Part shown: positions 10,001 through 24,359 of the stretch, piece after piece | Layout of the letters: every line of letters begins with the position of its first letter | Position numbering within the stretch: the first letter of the stretch is position 1 | Assembly (NCBI RefSeq): GCF_037893015.1 | Contig: NC_133658.1 | Span: 280,451,221 to 280,515,220 of the forward strand | Length of the DNA stretch: 64,000 bases | Direction: 5' to 3' | From: Macrotis lagotis | Taxonomy: Eukaryota > Chordata > Mammalia > Peramelemorphia > Peramelidae | Notes under the pieces: model-generated | What the model was told of the DNA's origin: nothing | Seen by the model: only the letters and a program-made list of their open reading frames with translations | Database searches by the model: none | Position numbers and translations under genes: made by a program

Positions 10001-13000
10001 AGAATATAAGCCCTGGAGTCAGGAGGACCTAAATTCAAATCTGACTTCAGATACTTACTAATTCTGTGACCCTGTGCAAGTCACTTAACTTTGAATGCCT
10101 TCAAAAAAAATTTAAGTAAAATAAGAGTGAGTAAGTCTCTTGTGTTGGAGCATGGTATAGTGAAAAAATCTCTGGATTTAGAATCAGAGAGCCTAGGTTC
10201 AAATCCCAGACTCTTTCATACTTATGAGTGACCTTGCTTGAATCAACTGCTTTTTTTGGACACCTATTTCCTTATAAGTTAAAAGAGAGAATTGTGCCAG
10301 GTAGTCTTTGAAGTCCCTTTTAGGTTTAAATCTATGATCCCACGTTTTGTTTTGTTAAACCAGATTTTAAATGAATTTGAAAGATAAATAGGACTTGGAG
10401 AGAAACTTGGCATAATACACATCACCAACCAGTAAATTCAGTCAAAGATATTAGTGAACACTGTGTGTTTGTTGGCTGGGTGAGGGAATCAGTAAAGCAA
10501 TTGTTCTACTATCTCAATATCTTTACAAAGGTCATCCCCCATACCTGGAATGTACTCCCTCCTCATAGCTATCTTTTTGAATCCCTCTGTTCTTTCCAAC
10601 CTCATCTTCTTCATTAAGGCTTTCCTGATTCCCAAATATCCTCCCACCCCAACAGCTACTTATTTCTCTCCTCTCATTCTAAATAACTTTGTATTTATTT
10701 TGCATATATTATTACAAGTACTTTTTTTCCCCTCTTCCCTTCCACCAAAGAACTTAATTCCTTGGGGAAAGGGGTTAGTCTATTTATTTCTCTTTATCTC
10801 TGTTTCCTGGAAATACTAAATAAAAATTTCCTTAATGATTAAATTTAACAACACTAGGCTGTCTCATTTAAAATCATTCCTTTTCTCCATGTATCTCATC
10901 TGCCACAACCGTCCTTTCTCTTTCCAGTTGGAGGATGTCATTTGGCTAGTGATGTCATCAGCGGAGTGGAGTGTTACAACCCACTCTCCCATGAATGGAA
11001 ATTACTGGGGCCTTCCTGCAAGCACCGATGTGGTACAGGGGTGGCTTCCTTGAATGGCTGCATTTATGCAATTGGGGGTTATGATGGAACCACTTGCCTT
11101 AGCAGTGTCGAAAGGTAATCAGCTTCTCAGTGGAAGAAAAAGGAAAAAAGGAAATGTCTAGATTTTGTTTAATGTGTGTGTTTGTCAATCTACCTCATTG
11201 TCCTGGTGTCCTACAATTCATTCTTGTAGATCTTAGTCAGCTTCCAAATCAGCCCCAGTTATGGCTGTGACATAAAACTCAACTAGCCAAGAGAAAACAA
11301 CCCAGTCTCAAACAGAATTCTTTCACACCAGAAAAATGTGAATTGACAATCTAATCTTCTAAATTCTGAACTATGCATTCTTGAAATGGAGACACAGGAG
11401 AGTCTCAAATTATCAGACTCTCAAGACAAAGGAGACAAGTTGTCTCTGCCCTTATCTAACAAAAGGTTCAAAGACCCCAAGATATACTCTCTTGAATTAC
11501 AGGGTGGAAAAGGAAGCCCTTGTTCTTTGAGAGTTTCCAGAAAGGACTAGAAGTTGATGCCTGTTGTAATATTTTATCAAAAAGAAATGCCTAGCAAGGT
11601 CAAGACCTAGTAAGTCAATCATAAAGGTCTTTTATACTTCTTAGAAAATTGGAGGGGGGGGTTGAGGATGGGGGCAGGATGCAAATAAGGGGAATAAGAG
11701 GAAAGTAAATATGTTTAAATGAGAAACAATTTCCCTTTTTTTCTAAAATCACTGAGGTTCAACCCTTTCATTTTAAATAGAAGAAAATTGAATTTCAAAG
11801 AAAGGAGGTGACTTGTCCAAAGTCATACATGTGACAAATCAGAAAGGTGGGATCTGAATCCAGATTTCACAACTCCAAACCTACATTAAAGTCCTCTCAG
11901 GTCAGAATGTCTTTCCCCATCATTTACTTGGGCATAATTCTAAGAATCTTCTCTAAAACTGCTATTAAGCACTTATTTAAAATGCATCTAGTGAGGTTTA
12001 CAGATTCTGAGTTGGGGAAGGGGCAGGGAGAGACTAAAGGATGGATTTTCTCTGAACGTCTCTAAATAAGGTGACAGGCATTCATTACCAGCTATTATGG
12101 AACAGTCAGTCATATTTGATAAAGATTTCCCAGTGACAACTGTGTACAAGAAGATATAGGAAAATCATAATGCTAAACCTGGCTTGACAAATAAACTAAA
12201 GAAGAGGGATCAAATGCTCTAAATCTTCCTTATGAGGGCTGACATCATCATGATTACAGTCATCAAAGCTTGCATTTATATAGTGCCTCCCAAATGGCAG
12301 GGACTGAATGTGTTAATTACTTTACAAAAATTATTTCATCCCAACAACTCCAAGAGGTTGGTGCTTTCATTATTCTTATTCTACAATTGAGAAAATTAGG
12401 ACACACAAAGGTCATGCAGCTAGTAAGTGTCTGAGGTTGGATTTGAACTAAGGTCTTCTATACACTGTGCCACCGAGCTGCCTTTAGCAGCCTTGATAGC
12501 AACTCTGATGAGCAGTAGCTTTATTTGGATTAAAATATCACTTCATTCTGTATGTCTAAGAAATCTGGCTTAGCAGAAATTTATTCCAAAAAGAGCTGAC
12601 ATTTTAGGAATGTGATCTTTCTGTGGCATTTAAATATCCAAGATGTTTTACATGCTGCTGATTTGAGGTCTTCTTTTACTATTATAAAGCGATAGATGTT
12701 TCCAAGCTTAAAGAATGGAAGGAGCTAAGATGGACAAGGTTATAGATTTCATTCCCCTAAGAGTGAATTAACCTTGTTCTTTTCCCAGTCACAAAAAGCA
12801 CTCGGTATTAACTAAATGTTTCAAATGTGTGTGGCTAGTTATAAACAAACCTAATGAAAGATGTGGATGGCTGTGTCAACTATCCTGCTGCTAGAGAATC
12901 AATTCAAAGAGAACATCCTACTGATGATGGGTCAGAAAGGCTATTTTTCTTGCTAATGTATGCAAGCACACTTTGAAAACTGTAAAGAACAACATTATGT

Positions 13001-16000
13001 CATTGTTGATTTTAGCATCCCCTCTGATGCATACTTGTGGGTATTAGAAAAGAAAAAAGCAAACAGCAGCATTTATTAAACACCTAATTTGAATGAAAAG
13101 GCTATTTGGTACTGAAGATACAGAACAAATACACAAAACTATGATTCAAGGGAATAGTGACATAAATGAAACAAACAAAAAAAACTAGCCAAAGTGTTAA
13201 TAGAAACTTTAGGCTAGATAAATCATTTTCAACAAGATGAGGGAAGAAGGTAAAAGAAAGTCAAGGAAAACATGGCATTGTGGTTAGACTCTAAAGGAAG
13301 GGATCATCTTCAAATAAATGGAAAGGGATTGGGCAATAAGGAAAATAGTCCATTCTTGGTATGTTAGACAACATACATAAGGTAAGACAGAGAGAGTCAA
13401 GGAAGGATGAAAGCAGGATAAAGGATAGTCTAATTCAGTTGTAAATGTAGATTGCAGAATATATGAAAAGGAAAGCAAAATGTGCTACATTGGAGTCAAA
13501 GGATCTGGGTTCAAATCCTGACATTGTCACTTTCTACCTATGTGACCTTACCTTTCTAGGTTTCAGTTTTCTCAACAGTAAAATGAGTAAGATGGTCTCT
13601 CATTTTCTTTTGTCTCTAAAATTTATACTACTATGAATAGTATAGAAAAGATAAATAAAAGCAAAATTTGGGTGATCTTTGAATCCCTGAGTTGGAATTT
13701 TATATTTTATCCCACTTGCTTGTTATTTCCCAATATCAAGTTCTTTTTCTCGGTATTTATTTGACAAATTTTATTTTGTTATCACTTTTTCCTTCAAAAT
13801 CTCCACCTCTCTCTAACTTCCCCATTTCTATTGAGGGTACCACAGTCTCCCTAGTCATCCACATTTGAAACTTTAGAAATGCTCTCAACACTTCCAAGCC
13901 TTTATTTCTCATAGGCAAATGGAGAACCAAGTCCTGTGGATTCTGTTTCCACAATATCTCTTACATTTATATACCCTTCTTTCTACTCAAAGTCACTCCC
14001 TGAAGTTTTCATTATCCTTTACCTGGACTACAGAAGTCCAGATAATGGGTGGCCCTGATTCAAGTCTTTCCCTTCTTTAAATCAATGATAGCCAAATTAT
14101 ATTCCTAAAACATAGGACAGATCCTGCCACTTCCTTGAAGAATGCATGAAAGAGAATACTGTTCAAGAAACCTAGAAATGGATGCTCGTGTCATACTGTG
14201 AAAGTTTTTAAATACTAAATGAAGGAGTTCATACTGGATTCTTGAATCTAAAAAAATTCTCCAGTTTCCTTTCCAGATTTATTGAACTTCTTCATGAACT
14301 CTACCTTCCAATCAAACTTCCTGCTATTTGTACAGCATTGCCCATCTCACATCTTCAGGTGTTTGCAAACTGTCTCCCCCACACTTAGAATGTACAACTT
14401 TGCCCTCACTTCCCTTGTTTCCTCAAAAGCTCAGTCCAGATTCCATCTTCAAAGTTTAGTCTTTACTAATCTCTTTAGTTATTATTACCTCTCCACTCCT
14501 ACTCTAAAAATAAATTAGCATTTATTTTCCACATATTTTTATGTACTTGACTTTATACAGGTTATTCCTCCTGACCCTCCCAGTAGAATTTAAGTAGCTC
14601 AAGGACAGTCACTTTGATTTTTGGCTTTACTTTCCCAACATCTAGTATATTGTTTAGTCCATAGCAGATGTTAAACAAATGATGAATGATTGAATTAATG
14701 AATGAATGATTGAAGCGGTGATTCTAAATCAGAGTCTATAAATCTAGATAAAAACATGAGTGAGAAAGACTTTGACACATACAAAGGTACTGTCATCACC
14801 TTGTGTCTCTTCTTTTCTACTCTAGATATGATCCCAAAATCAACGAATGGAGACATGATGTGGCCCCACTGGCAGAAAGCAAACGAGGTGCAGGTGTCAC
14901 TGAACTAGGGGGTTTCTTGTACTGTGTGGGAGGTCATAATGGACTGACCTGCCTCAGTTCTGTGGAAAGGTATGGTCATCAGAGAAAGCAGACTGACCAA
15001 TAGGTGATAGGTTTGGTAGCATCTTGGAACATACGGTTTCCCTAAGCCAACTCTGTAGAAAAAGATATGGGTATAGCCTAGTCTGGGTCCTCATAATATA
15101 AGACTGCTGCCTAGTAGCTTGAATATCAAGATAGGCAAAGGAACTCCATATCATGTTTTCAACCTCATCACCACTCACTATCTGAATTATCCTTGGTCTC
15201 TAGTCACAGAGTTTTGGAGCTATAAGCAACCAAAAAAGTTCATCTAGTTCAACCCCTACCTAAAACATGATTCATCACAATAATTATCATAACTCCTGTG
15301 AGCAGTTGTATGGCATAGTAGATTGAGAAAAGCTTGCCTGGTAGTCCCACGTCTACAACATTGTCTATGTGACCCTAGAAAAGCTGGTCAATCACTCAGA
15401 ATCCAGGCAACTCTCTAAAATTATAAACTGCAAAGCTGGTACTTATTTTCACTGAGAGATTTTCCTCACTGAGAATTTCTTTTATTAATGCAATTACCTT
15501 CAGATCAAAAATTTTAAATTCTCATAATTATGCAAAAATTCATTTCCAATAACCTGATAGGTGGTGAAGAAAATTAGTATATTAAAGTTAGTATATGTTA
15601 TTTGCCCATTTCCATTTATTAAGCCTCTACCATGTGTCAGACCCTTCCAAAAAAAATTAAACAATTCTTTCTCTTAAGAAGCTTACATTCTACTAACAAA
15701 AAGAGATAATTTTATTCAAAGTATATAAAAAATTGTAGACAATAATTTCAAAAAAGGAAAGAGAATGAGAGGTTGGAAGGGATAGCATTAGTAAAAGCCT
15801 CATGTAGGAAGTGTCACCTTGAGAGTTGGAGATTTCAAAAAAGAAAGGTGAATAGGAAGAGTATTGGAGAAAAGAGCAATCCCCTAAAATGCTGATTCTA
15901 TGTGCATATGAGATCAGAAAAGAAGAGAAGGTGAATAATTTGAAATGATCTAAGAGAGCTCTCAAAGAAGTGGGATTTCAGTTGAGTTTGGAAGAATAGT

Positions 16001-18276
16001 AAAGTAGTACATCCTAATCTCTTAACTTTATAACCTTCTGGATAATTGTAAGAAAACAATTGATTCTGGGCCCATGATTTATAGAGTCAAATCTCTAAAG
16101 TGCTTCATATTATGTCAACCTTTCTGGTTTCAGATATGATCCTGAAGAAAACAGGTGGTGCAAGGTAGCTCCTCTGACTTACCGAAGATCAGGTTTGGGT
16201 GTTGCTGCTTTGGATGGCTACCTTTATGCCATTGGGGGCTCAGATGGTCACTCTCCACTGCGATCAGGTAAGTAATAAAGGATACTTTCATTCAGAATTG
16301 AATTAAGGATTTTTTTTTCACCTGGGGTAAAAACATTTACTGAGGGGTGGAGCATGGCAGAGTCACAAAGGACAGAATGACCATAAGTTTAGTTGTGCTG
16401 GAGAGAGTGTCTGGGCCTCTGCTCCTACAAGTTTGGAGAAATAGGATGGAAACTAAGAGATGGCTGTTACAGTGATGAGACTTTGAGGTGGCAGGCCAGA
16501 GATGTAGGAGAGTATGGAGTGTTGCAAGGATGGTGAGCACCTTGCCAACTAATGTTGACAACCTGGATCAAAGTCCATTTTGCCTTATGCTTGTTACAGT
16601 TCTCTTTAAATGAAGCTTTCAAAAGTAAAACTACGGCAAAGAAGAGATTGAAATGGTCATAGACCAGTAGAGCTAGAAGGGGCTTTAGACTGCATCTCTC
16701 TGCTCCAACCTCTTAATTTTACAAATGAGAAAATTGAGGTTGGTACTATTTCCAATAGAGAAATCAAGAAATGTTGCAATATATGCTAGGTATTTGTCAG
16801 CTACTGCCAACAGGGACTATCTCCTCCCCTTTTTTTAAAGGCTTTTGGAAGGCAAATGAGGTTAAGTGGCATGCCCAAGGCCACACAGCTAGGTAATTAT
16901 TAAGTGTCTGAGACTGGATTTGAACCCAGGTACTCCTGACTCCAGGGCCGGTGCTTTATCCACTGCGCCACCTAGCCACCCCATATCTCCTCCCTTTCAA
17001 AGATATCTATGATCTCTCTCCAAAGGGGCTCAACTCCACATTCCAAATGAGTCAAGGAAAGTTGCTGCATAAATAAATTTACCCACTGTGTAGTCCTATC
17101 ATTCATAGTCGGGTGATTGATCAGGCAGCCCTCATTAAGCCCCTACTGAGTGTTGTATACTTTATTAAATAAAGATATAACACAAGAAGTACCTCAGACT
17201 ATTTGTTGGAAAGATGACAATCTGAAATTATAGAAAGGAACTTCCCACACAAGTCCTTTCAAGAATATGTGTGTATAGAGTACATTACGATTTGCAACAG
17301 ATTTCCCCTAAGGTATAGGATTGTACCTTACAGATTCTTCCTATGAGGGAACTCTCCACTGATACAAGGAATTTTTGGCATACTAAGAAGTTAAATGCCT
17401 TAGGTAGGGTCATAGCACCAGCAGATGTCTAAGTCAGGGTCTGAACCTACATCTTTCTTAAAGACCAACTCTCTATCCACTCTGCCACAAATAAAAATAT
17501 GTCTCACTTCACACAGTTTGATAATTTACACAGCAGGTAGCAGATAAAACTACTGCTTTGTTTTGTTTCTTTGTAAACACTAACCCTCCCCCCCACCCCG
17601 CTGCAACTAGAACAGTGCCTGACGTAGTAAATGCCTGATAAATTTAATTAAGCTTAAGGAATTTATTCACTATAAGGACAAATAGGCTGACAAATAATGA
17701 GACAACAGCATTTGTTAAGTGACTAGTATGTGCCACATACAAACCACTCCCTGCTCTTCAGGAATGAATGAAAATAATGGAAGTGGTAACAGGCAAAGAA
17801 TTCTTTGTAAATGAAATATATATACCAGATAAACTGGAGCTGATCACAGAGGGAAGGCATTCTTACAGAAAGTGGACTTTAACTGAGACTTAAGGGAAGC
17901 TGAGAGGTGGGGAACTAAGGAGTTCAGTGCTCCTGGATGGCAAAGTATAGGGAGAACAGTAAGGTTTCACAAGACTGGAAAGCTCGTTAGGACAAAAAAT
18001 GTGAAGACCAGAAGAATATATTTTTTATTTGATACCAGAGATAATAGGAAGTCACTGGAGTTTCTTAAATGGGGGAATGGGTGAAATGTGCTTTAGGAAA
18101 ATCAGTTTGACATTTGAGTGAAGACTTGAGTCAAGGAAACTAACCAGCATCAGAAGCTATTGCAATAGTTCAGTGTGTGAGGTGATGACCAGAGAGGGGG
18201 GAGAGCGGGGGTTACAGTGTCAGAGGAGAGAAATGACAGACTTTAGTAACTAATTGAATATGGGGAGAGAGGAAGA

Positions 18277-18344
<68 letters not shown>

Positions 18345-21300
18345 GAGAATGACACTTAGATAGCAAGTTTGGATGGCAACCCTTAAAGATATCAGGAAGC
18401 TCAAAAGAGGGGAAGATAATGAGTTCATTTTTAGATATGTTGAGTTTAAGGTTTCTCTAATACTGAAAACATAAGTAGTTTCCACATTGTTTCAGTTAAA
18501 TTCCTAGATGAGTGATGCACAAGATGTCACTTGGAGAAGCTCTGGAGACTTCCCTCCCTGTGAGACAATATCAGCCTTCTATTCCCCCATCAGAGATGGG
18601 ATCCTGGGCTGGAGAAGCTTGGGACTGACGTGCTCTTTTCTATCCCTATATCTGGATTTTGAACAAGAATGTCCCATAAATCTCATTATCCTTTTGATTA
18701 TGTTGCAAAGTTCTAATATTGTCTCTTTAGTTGAACGCTATGACCCCACAGAGGACGTGTGGCATCCCTGTGCTTCCCTAAGGACCTGCAGGGAAAGTTT
18801 TGGCTGTGCTGTTTATCAAGGAAAAATCTATGTAGCAGGTGGACGGGATGAGATCACAGAGTTGTGCAGTACTGAACGCTTTGATCCTGCCTACAATGAA
18901 TGGTTGCCAATGGTGCCCATGAGGTCAAAGAGGAATAAGGTAGGAGAAGAGGGGAAAGAAAGAGGAGGTGAAGATGTATCAACCTAACAATGCTCAATCA
19001 ATTAGAACATGTTGCTAATTAAATTATTTTCTTTCTGAAATCTAGATTTTTGGGGGGAGAAAAACTCAGACTTAGCCTGGCAATTCTATTTGCATTTATG
19101 TTTTGATTTTAATGACAAAAAGGAAGGAAGAAAGGATGTGACCCGCACAGCATGACACAGCATAGCATGGTGCTGGGAAAAGAGGGAGCAATACTGACTC
19201 TAACACTTTTAGGTAACATTGGGCGAGTCATCTAACTTCTCTGGGCTTATTTTATTCATTTGTCAAATAGGGACATTACATTTGTTGTCATGAAAGTGCT
19301 TTGTAAATCTCAAAAACACTATAAAAAATGTGAGTTGCTATTATTTCCAACTGTATGTCCTAGGGTAAGTCATTAAACCTCTCGCTCAAGTATGTACTGG
19401 TGTGAGTGGAGATTGATATGACAGAAGTTGTGAAAGTCAAATCTGAAAGTGAAAATCCTGGCAACTGAAAAGATATGAGATGCAATTTTTTTTATTAACT
19501 TAAGCAACTACCATGTGTAGAGCACTGGGTTTGGCTATGTGAGAGATACAAAATATGAATAAGGTTTATTTTCTTGCCCTCATGAAGTTTACATTCTAAA
19601 AGCAAACATAAACACAAGTAACTGAGGTGAAAGAAAATACATTACAAGTGATTTAGCCATCTTTTACATCTATTTAAGTCAAACCTTCCCCTATAGAGGA
19701 CAAAATATGAGCCCCCCAGGAGCAACAAGACAAAAGCTCCAATGCCCAGCCCTGACAATGAAAAGGATGAAGTTAAAATTGTACCATGCTTATATTATAA
19801 AAGCTTAATTTCCTGTTCCTAAAAATATGCACTTAATCAGTAGTGTTCTTTCCTTCTGGGGAAGCTGCCTGCTCATTTTGTTTTTAAAATGCCGCCTTCA
19901 GAGCACAATCTCCTCCCAATTATGGGTCTAGCTGAAATCTGTAATTTAATTCAAGAAAGAATTCCTGAAGTAGAGGTGGAAAGAAGGCTTTTCACAGAAA
20001 AGGTTCTCCCTCTCCTCACCCCAGCCCACCCCACCATGGTTCCATTTAGTTCTTGCCTGAGCCAAGGCTTGGAAAACCAATCTCTTCCTGGCAGGACACC
20101 CGACAGCATTGTTTGTTTCTTTTACTTTCATTCTCTTTCCCCTTTGTTCTTTCACTCCCAATGCCAAAAATGGTCCACTCAATTGTCTTTTGAAATCCTA
20201 AAGGCAAAGGAGGCTGCCATTCTGGAGTTCCCACAGTGGGGCAGGATTCATTCCTCTACAAGGCAAAGTCATCATCCTTATCATTATGATTATCATCAGG
20301 CAGCATAACTGAAAATTGTCTCAGGGCAATGCCCATTTGGTTTCTGACTCCAGCCCCTTAGGATCACCATGGAGCATAATTTTTCTTAGGCATAGCTTTG
20401 GTTGTATTTACTCCTCTTCACAAATAAGGACTCCTCTTGTTCACTGAATAAGTCTGGATTACTTTGGCATTTAAGTTCAAGCACAATCTTGTACCACCCA
20501 AATTTTCCAACCATACTTTAATTTTTCCTCATATCAAGAATAAATTTCCTTTTTTTGTAGCTTTCATCCACTGACCCTAATTCTAATCTCCAGAACCAAG
20601 AAAAACACATCTATTCCTCTCCCATAAATAAAGTCATTCAAATATTTGAAGGTATCTTTCAAAACTTAAATATTTTCTTCTTCTAGACTAAACATCCCTA
20701 ATTTTTTTTCAATTCCATATGGAACTGAAAAGATACTTTACTACCTATTCATGTTTCCTCAATCATATACTTGTGAGATTTATTTTTTGAACCAGTGTAA
20801 GATTTTGTATTTATATTAATTAAATCTTGTCAGATTCAACTCAGTGAAGATATTTTTGTATCCTTACTCTGTCATTCAGTGTTTTAGCAATCCCTCTCAG
20901 TTTTGGACCATGTGAAAATTTTATGAGCTTGTCATCTATTCCTTTTAGATGATGATGAAAAATTCTTTGTTTAAAAAAAAAACACCACCCCAAAAAAAGC
21001 ACAGATTCTTGGGGCACTCAATTTAATATATATTTCCAAGTTAAAACTGATCATTAATTAAACCATTCAACTAGTTCCAAATATATCTAATTTTACTATT
21101 TACTTTTTCTCCAACTTTTTTTTGGAAAAAAATTCATGAAAGGCTTTTTAAGTGCTTTGCTAATCCTGAAACTATGTATGTGTATACATATATATATATA
21201 TATATATACATTATAGATGCAAGTGTGTATTTATTACATGCATATAACATGTACATGTATTACATGCATTCCACATATTCATTGACTTGTGTTGTATGTG

Positions 21301-24300
21301 ACATGCATGTCGACTCATTATGTATATTGTGTGTATTCCCTTGATTTATCAGTTTGGCAATCTGATTAGAAAAGGCAATAAGATAACTGACACAATCTAC
21401 TTTGTCATGACTACTTCATTTTTTAAATGATTACTAACCATTCCTTTAAAAATGCAATCTAGAATTTTGCCAGGAATCAAAATCAAGTTCATTGACCTAT
21501 AGCTTTTAAGATTCCTTTCTCTTCCTTTCTTCAAAATAAAGACATTTGCTTTTCTGTAGCCTTAAAGTGTGTTTCCCATTCTCTATGACTTCTAAAATTC
21601 TATCCCTGTTAGGTCATTCAGTAGCTTAGAATTTAATTTATTTTGCCCATATTATTGAAACCCTTCAAGGATAACTAAATAGTCTATTGCTGTCTCCTGA
21701 CTTAAGTTGCATGCCAATTCCCAAAAAGCCATTTTACATCTGTCACTCTGTTTTCATGGTTTCTAATTTGATTGATATGCATCCTTTCCCCATTTTCCCA
21801 TGGTTCCCATTAACACATTTTTATTATTTTTACTTATTTCATTAAATATTTCCCAATTATATGTAAAAAAAATTTAATATCATTTTTAAAATGTTTAAAT
21901 TCATTTTTTCCACTATACTCACTCCTTTGAGAATGCAAACAATTTGATATCAATTGTATATGTGAAGTCATGCAAAATATATCAGCCATGTTGAAGAAAA
22001 CAAATATGTAAAACATATTAATCAGGTTGAAGAAAACAAACAAAATAAAACACTAAAAGTAAAGCAAGTTTTTTTAAAAAAAAACAATATGTTTCAATCT
22101 GCATTCAGAGTTCAATAGTTTTCTCTTTCTGGAAGTGGAGAACATTTTTTTCCCTCACGGGTACTTTTGAATTGTCTTGGATCATTGTCTTGATCAGAGT
22201 AGCTAAGTCTTGTACAATATTGCGATTACAATGTTCCTTTAATTCTGTTCACTTCACTTTTATGAGTTCATGTAAGTCTACCTAGGTTTTTTTTAGTCAT
22301 TTCTTGTAGCAAAATAAGTATTCTATCATAATCAAAAACCACAAGTTGTTCAACCATTCTCCAATTAATGGGCATTCTCTGTTTCCAATTCTTTGCCACT
22401 ACAAAAGGAGCTGCTATAAATATTTTTATACAAATAGGTATTTTCCCCTTATCTTTGATCTCTTTGGATATAGATCTAAAAGTGGTATTTCTGAGTAGAA
22501 GGTTGAAATCTGGAATTGTTATGCTGCCTTCCTTGACATGTTTCTTTATTGATACCCTTGATGTTCTTGAGCTTTTGTTTTTCCAGAATCATTATTATTA
22601 TTATTAATAATAATAATAATAATAATTTTTATTATTTTATTTTATTATTTATTATTGCTTTATTATTATTTATTATTATTATTATTATTGTTTCTTCTGG
22701 CTCTAGAAAATAATTATTTAGGAGTTTGATTGGTATGGCCTGAATAAGTTAATGAATAGTGTCATAGTTTTTATTATATGAACTTGACCTATTTAATGTA
22801 ATATTTAATATTAAATTAATTCACTTTATTATTTTATTTAATTATTTATTAATTTATTTTATTTAAATTAATATAATTGATTTAAAATTTAATATTTCTC
22901 AGTTGTTTAGATCCACTTTAATTTGTGTGAAAAGTGTGTCCAGAGATTTTGGGTACAGCGCTCATTTGAGACCTGGGTTTATCTTAGCAGGTAGACTGCT
23001 ATTTATAGTTATTTCAAATGAAATTTATCTCTGGCTGTTTGTATTTGTTGATAGTAAACAGAAATGCTGGTGATTTATGTGGGTTTGTTTTATATCCTGC
23101 AGTTTTGCTGAAGTTGTTAATTGTTTCAACTAATTTTGGAGAGTGAATCACTAGGGCTCCCTAAGCATAACACTATATCATATACAAAGAGTCATAGTTT
23201 TGCTTCCTCATTGCCTATTGCTTCAATTTCTTTCTTGTCTTATTGATATAGCTAGAATTTCTAATGCAATATTGAATGAAAGTGGTGATAATCATCATAC
23301 TTGTTTTACTCCTGATCTTATTGGGAAGGCTCCAAGTTTATCTCCACTACAGATAATTGTTTGTTCTCGATTTTTGATGGATACTAATCACTTCAAAAAA
23401 AGGTTCAATTGATTCCTGCACTTTCTATTGTTTAATAGAAACTGATGTTGCATTTAGTCAAAGGTTTTTTTCTGTACAGATTGACATAATTATATGATTT
23501 TTGTTGTTTTTGTTGATATGCTAATAAGTTTTAATATCGAATCAGTACTGCATTCCTGATATAAATCCTACCCAGTCAGAATGTATGATTTTTATGACAT
23601 ATTATTGTAATCTCCTTGCTAGCATATTAGAAATTTTTGCATTGATATACATTAAATAAATTAGTCTATAGTTTTCTTTCTTTGTTTTAGCTTTTCCTGA
23701 TTTAAGTATCAGTACCATATTTGTGTCCTGAAATAAATTTGGCATGACTCCTTTACTTATTTTTAAAAAGTTTCGATTATATTGGGATTAGTTGTTCCAT
23801 AAATATCTTGTAGACTTCACTTAAAAATCCAACTGATCCTGGAGTTTTGTTTTTTTTTTAGGGAATTCATTAATGGTTTGTTCAATTTCTTTTTCTAAGA
23901 TAGGGTTATTTAAGTATATTATTTCCTCTCAAGGATATCTATTTTACTGAATTTGTGTTGAACTGGAGACTTTTAATTTGTTCTTTTTCTAGATTTTTTT
24001 AGTTATATACCCAATTCATGGGGTTGTTCTTTCTCTCTTTCACTGATGTACATATTTACAGATATAAATTTTCCAAGTACTGCTTCCCATAAATTTTGAA
24101 ATGTTATCTCATTGTTGCTATTCTCCTTAATGAAATTATATTTCTATGATTTGTTCTTTGACCCATTCTTTCTTTAGGATATTATTTGGTCTTAAATTAA
24201 CTTTTATACTATGCTTTTATGGCCCTTTGCTAAATGTAATTTTATTGCATTATGGCTGAAAGGGTTGCATTTAATATTTCTGCTTTTCTGCATTTGGTTT

Positions 24301-24314
24301 TGAGGCTTATATGC

Positions 24315-24359
<45 letters not shown>

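Noticed and set aside
18508..18730. Open frame reading into the kelch exon
   Set aside because: It lies before a clear acceptor (TTTAG at 18730) and its residues show no kelch pattern.
19889..20308. 139-codon frame in the kelch intron
   Set aside because: No homology, no domain, and rival frames on the other strand.
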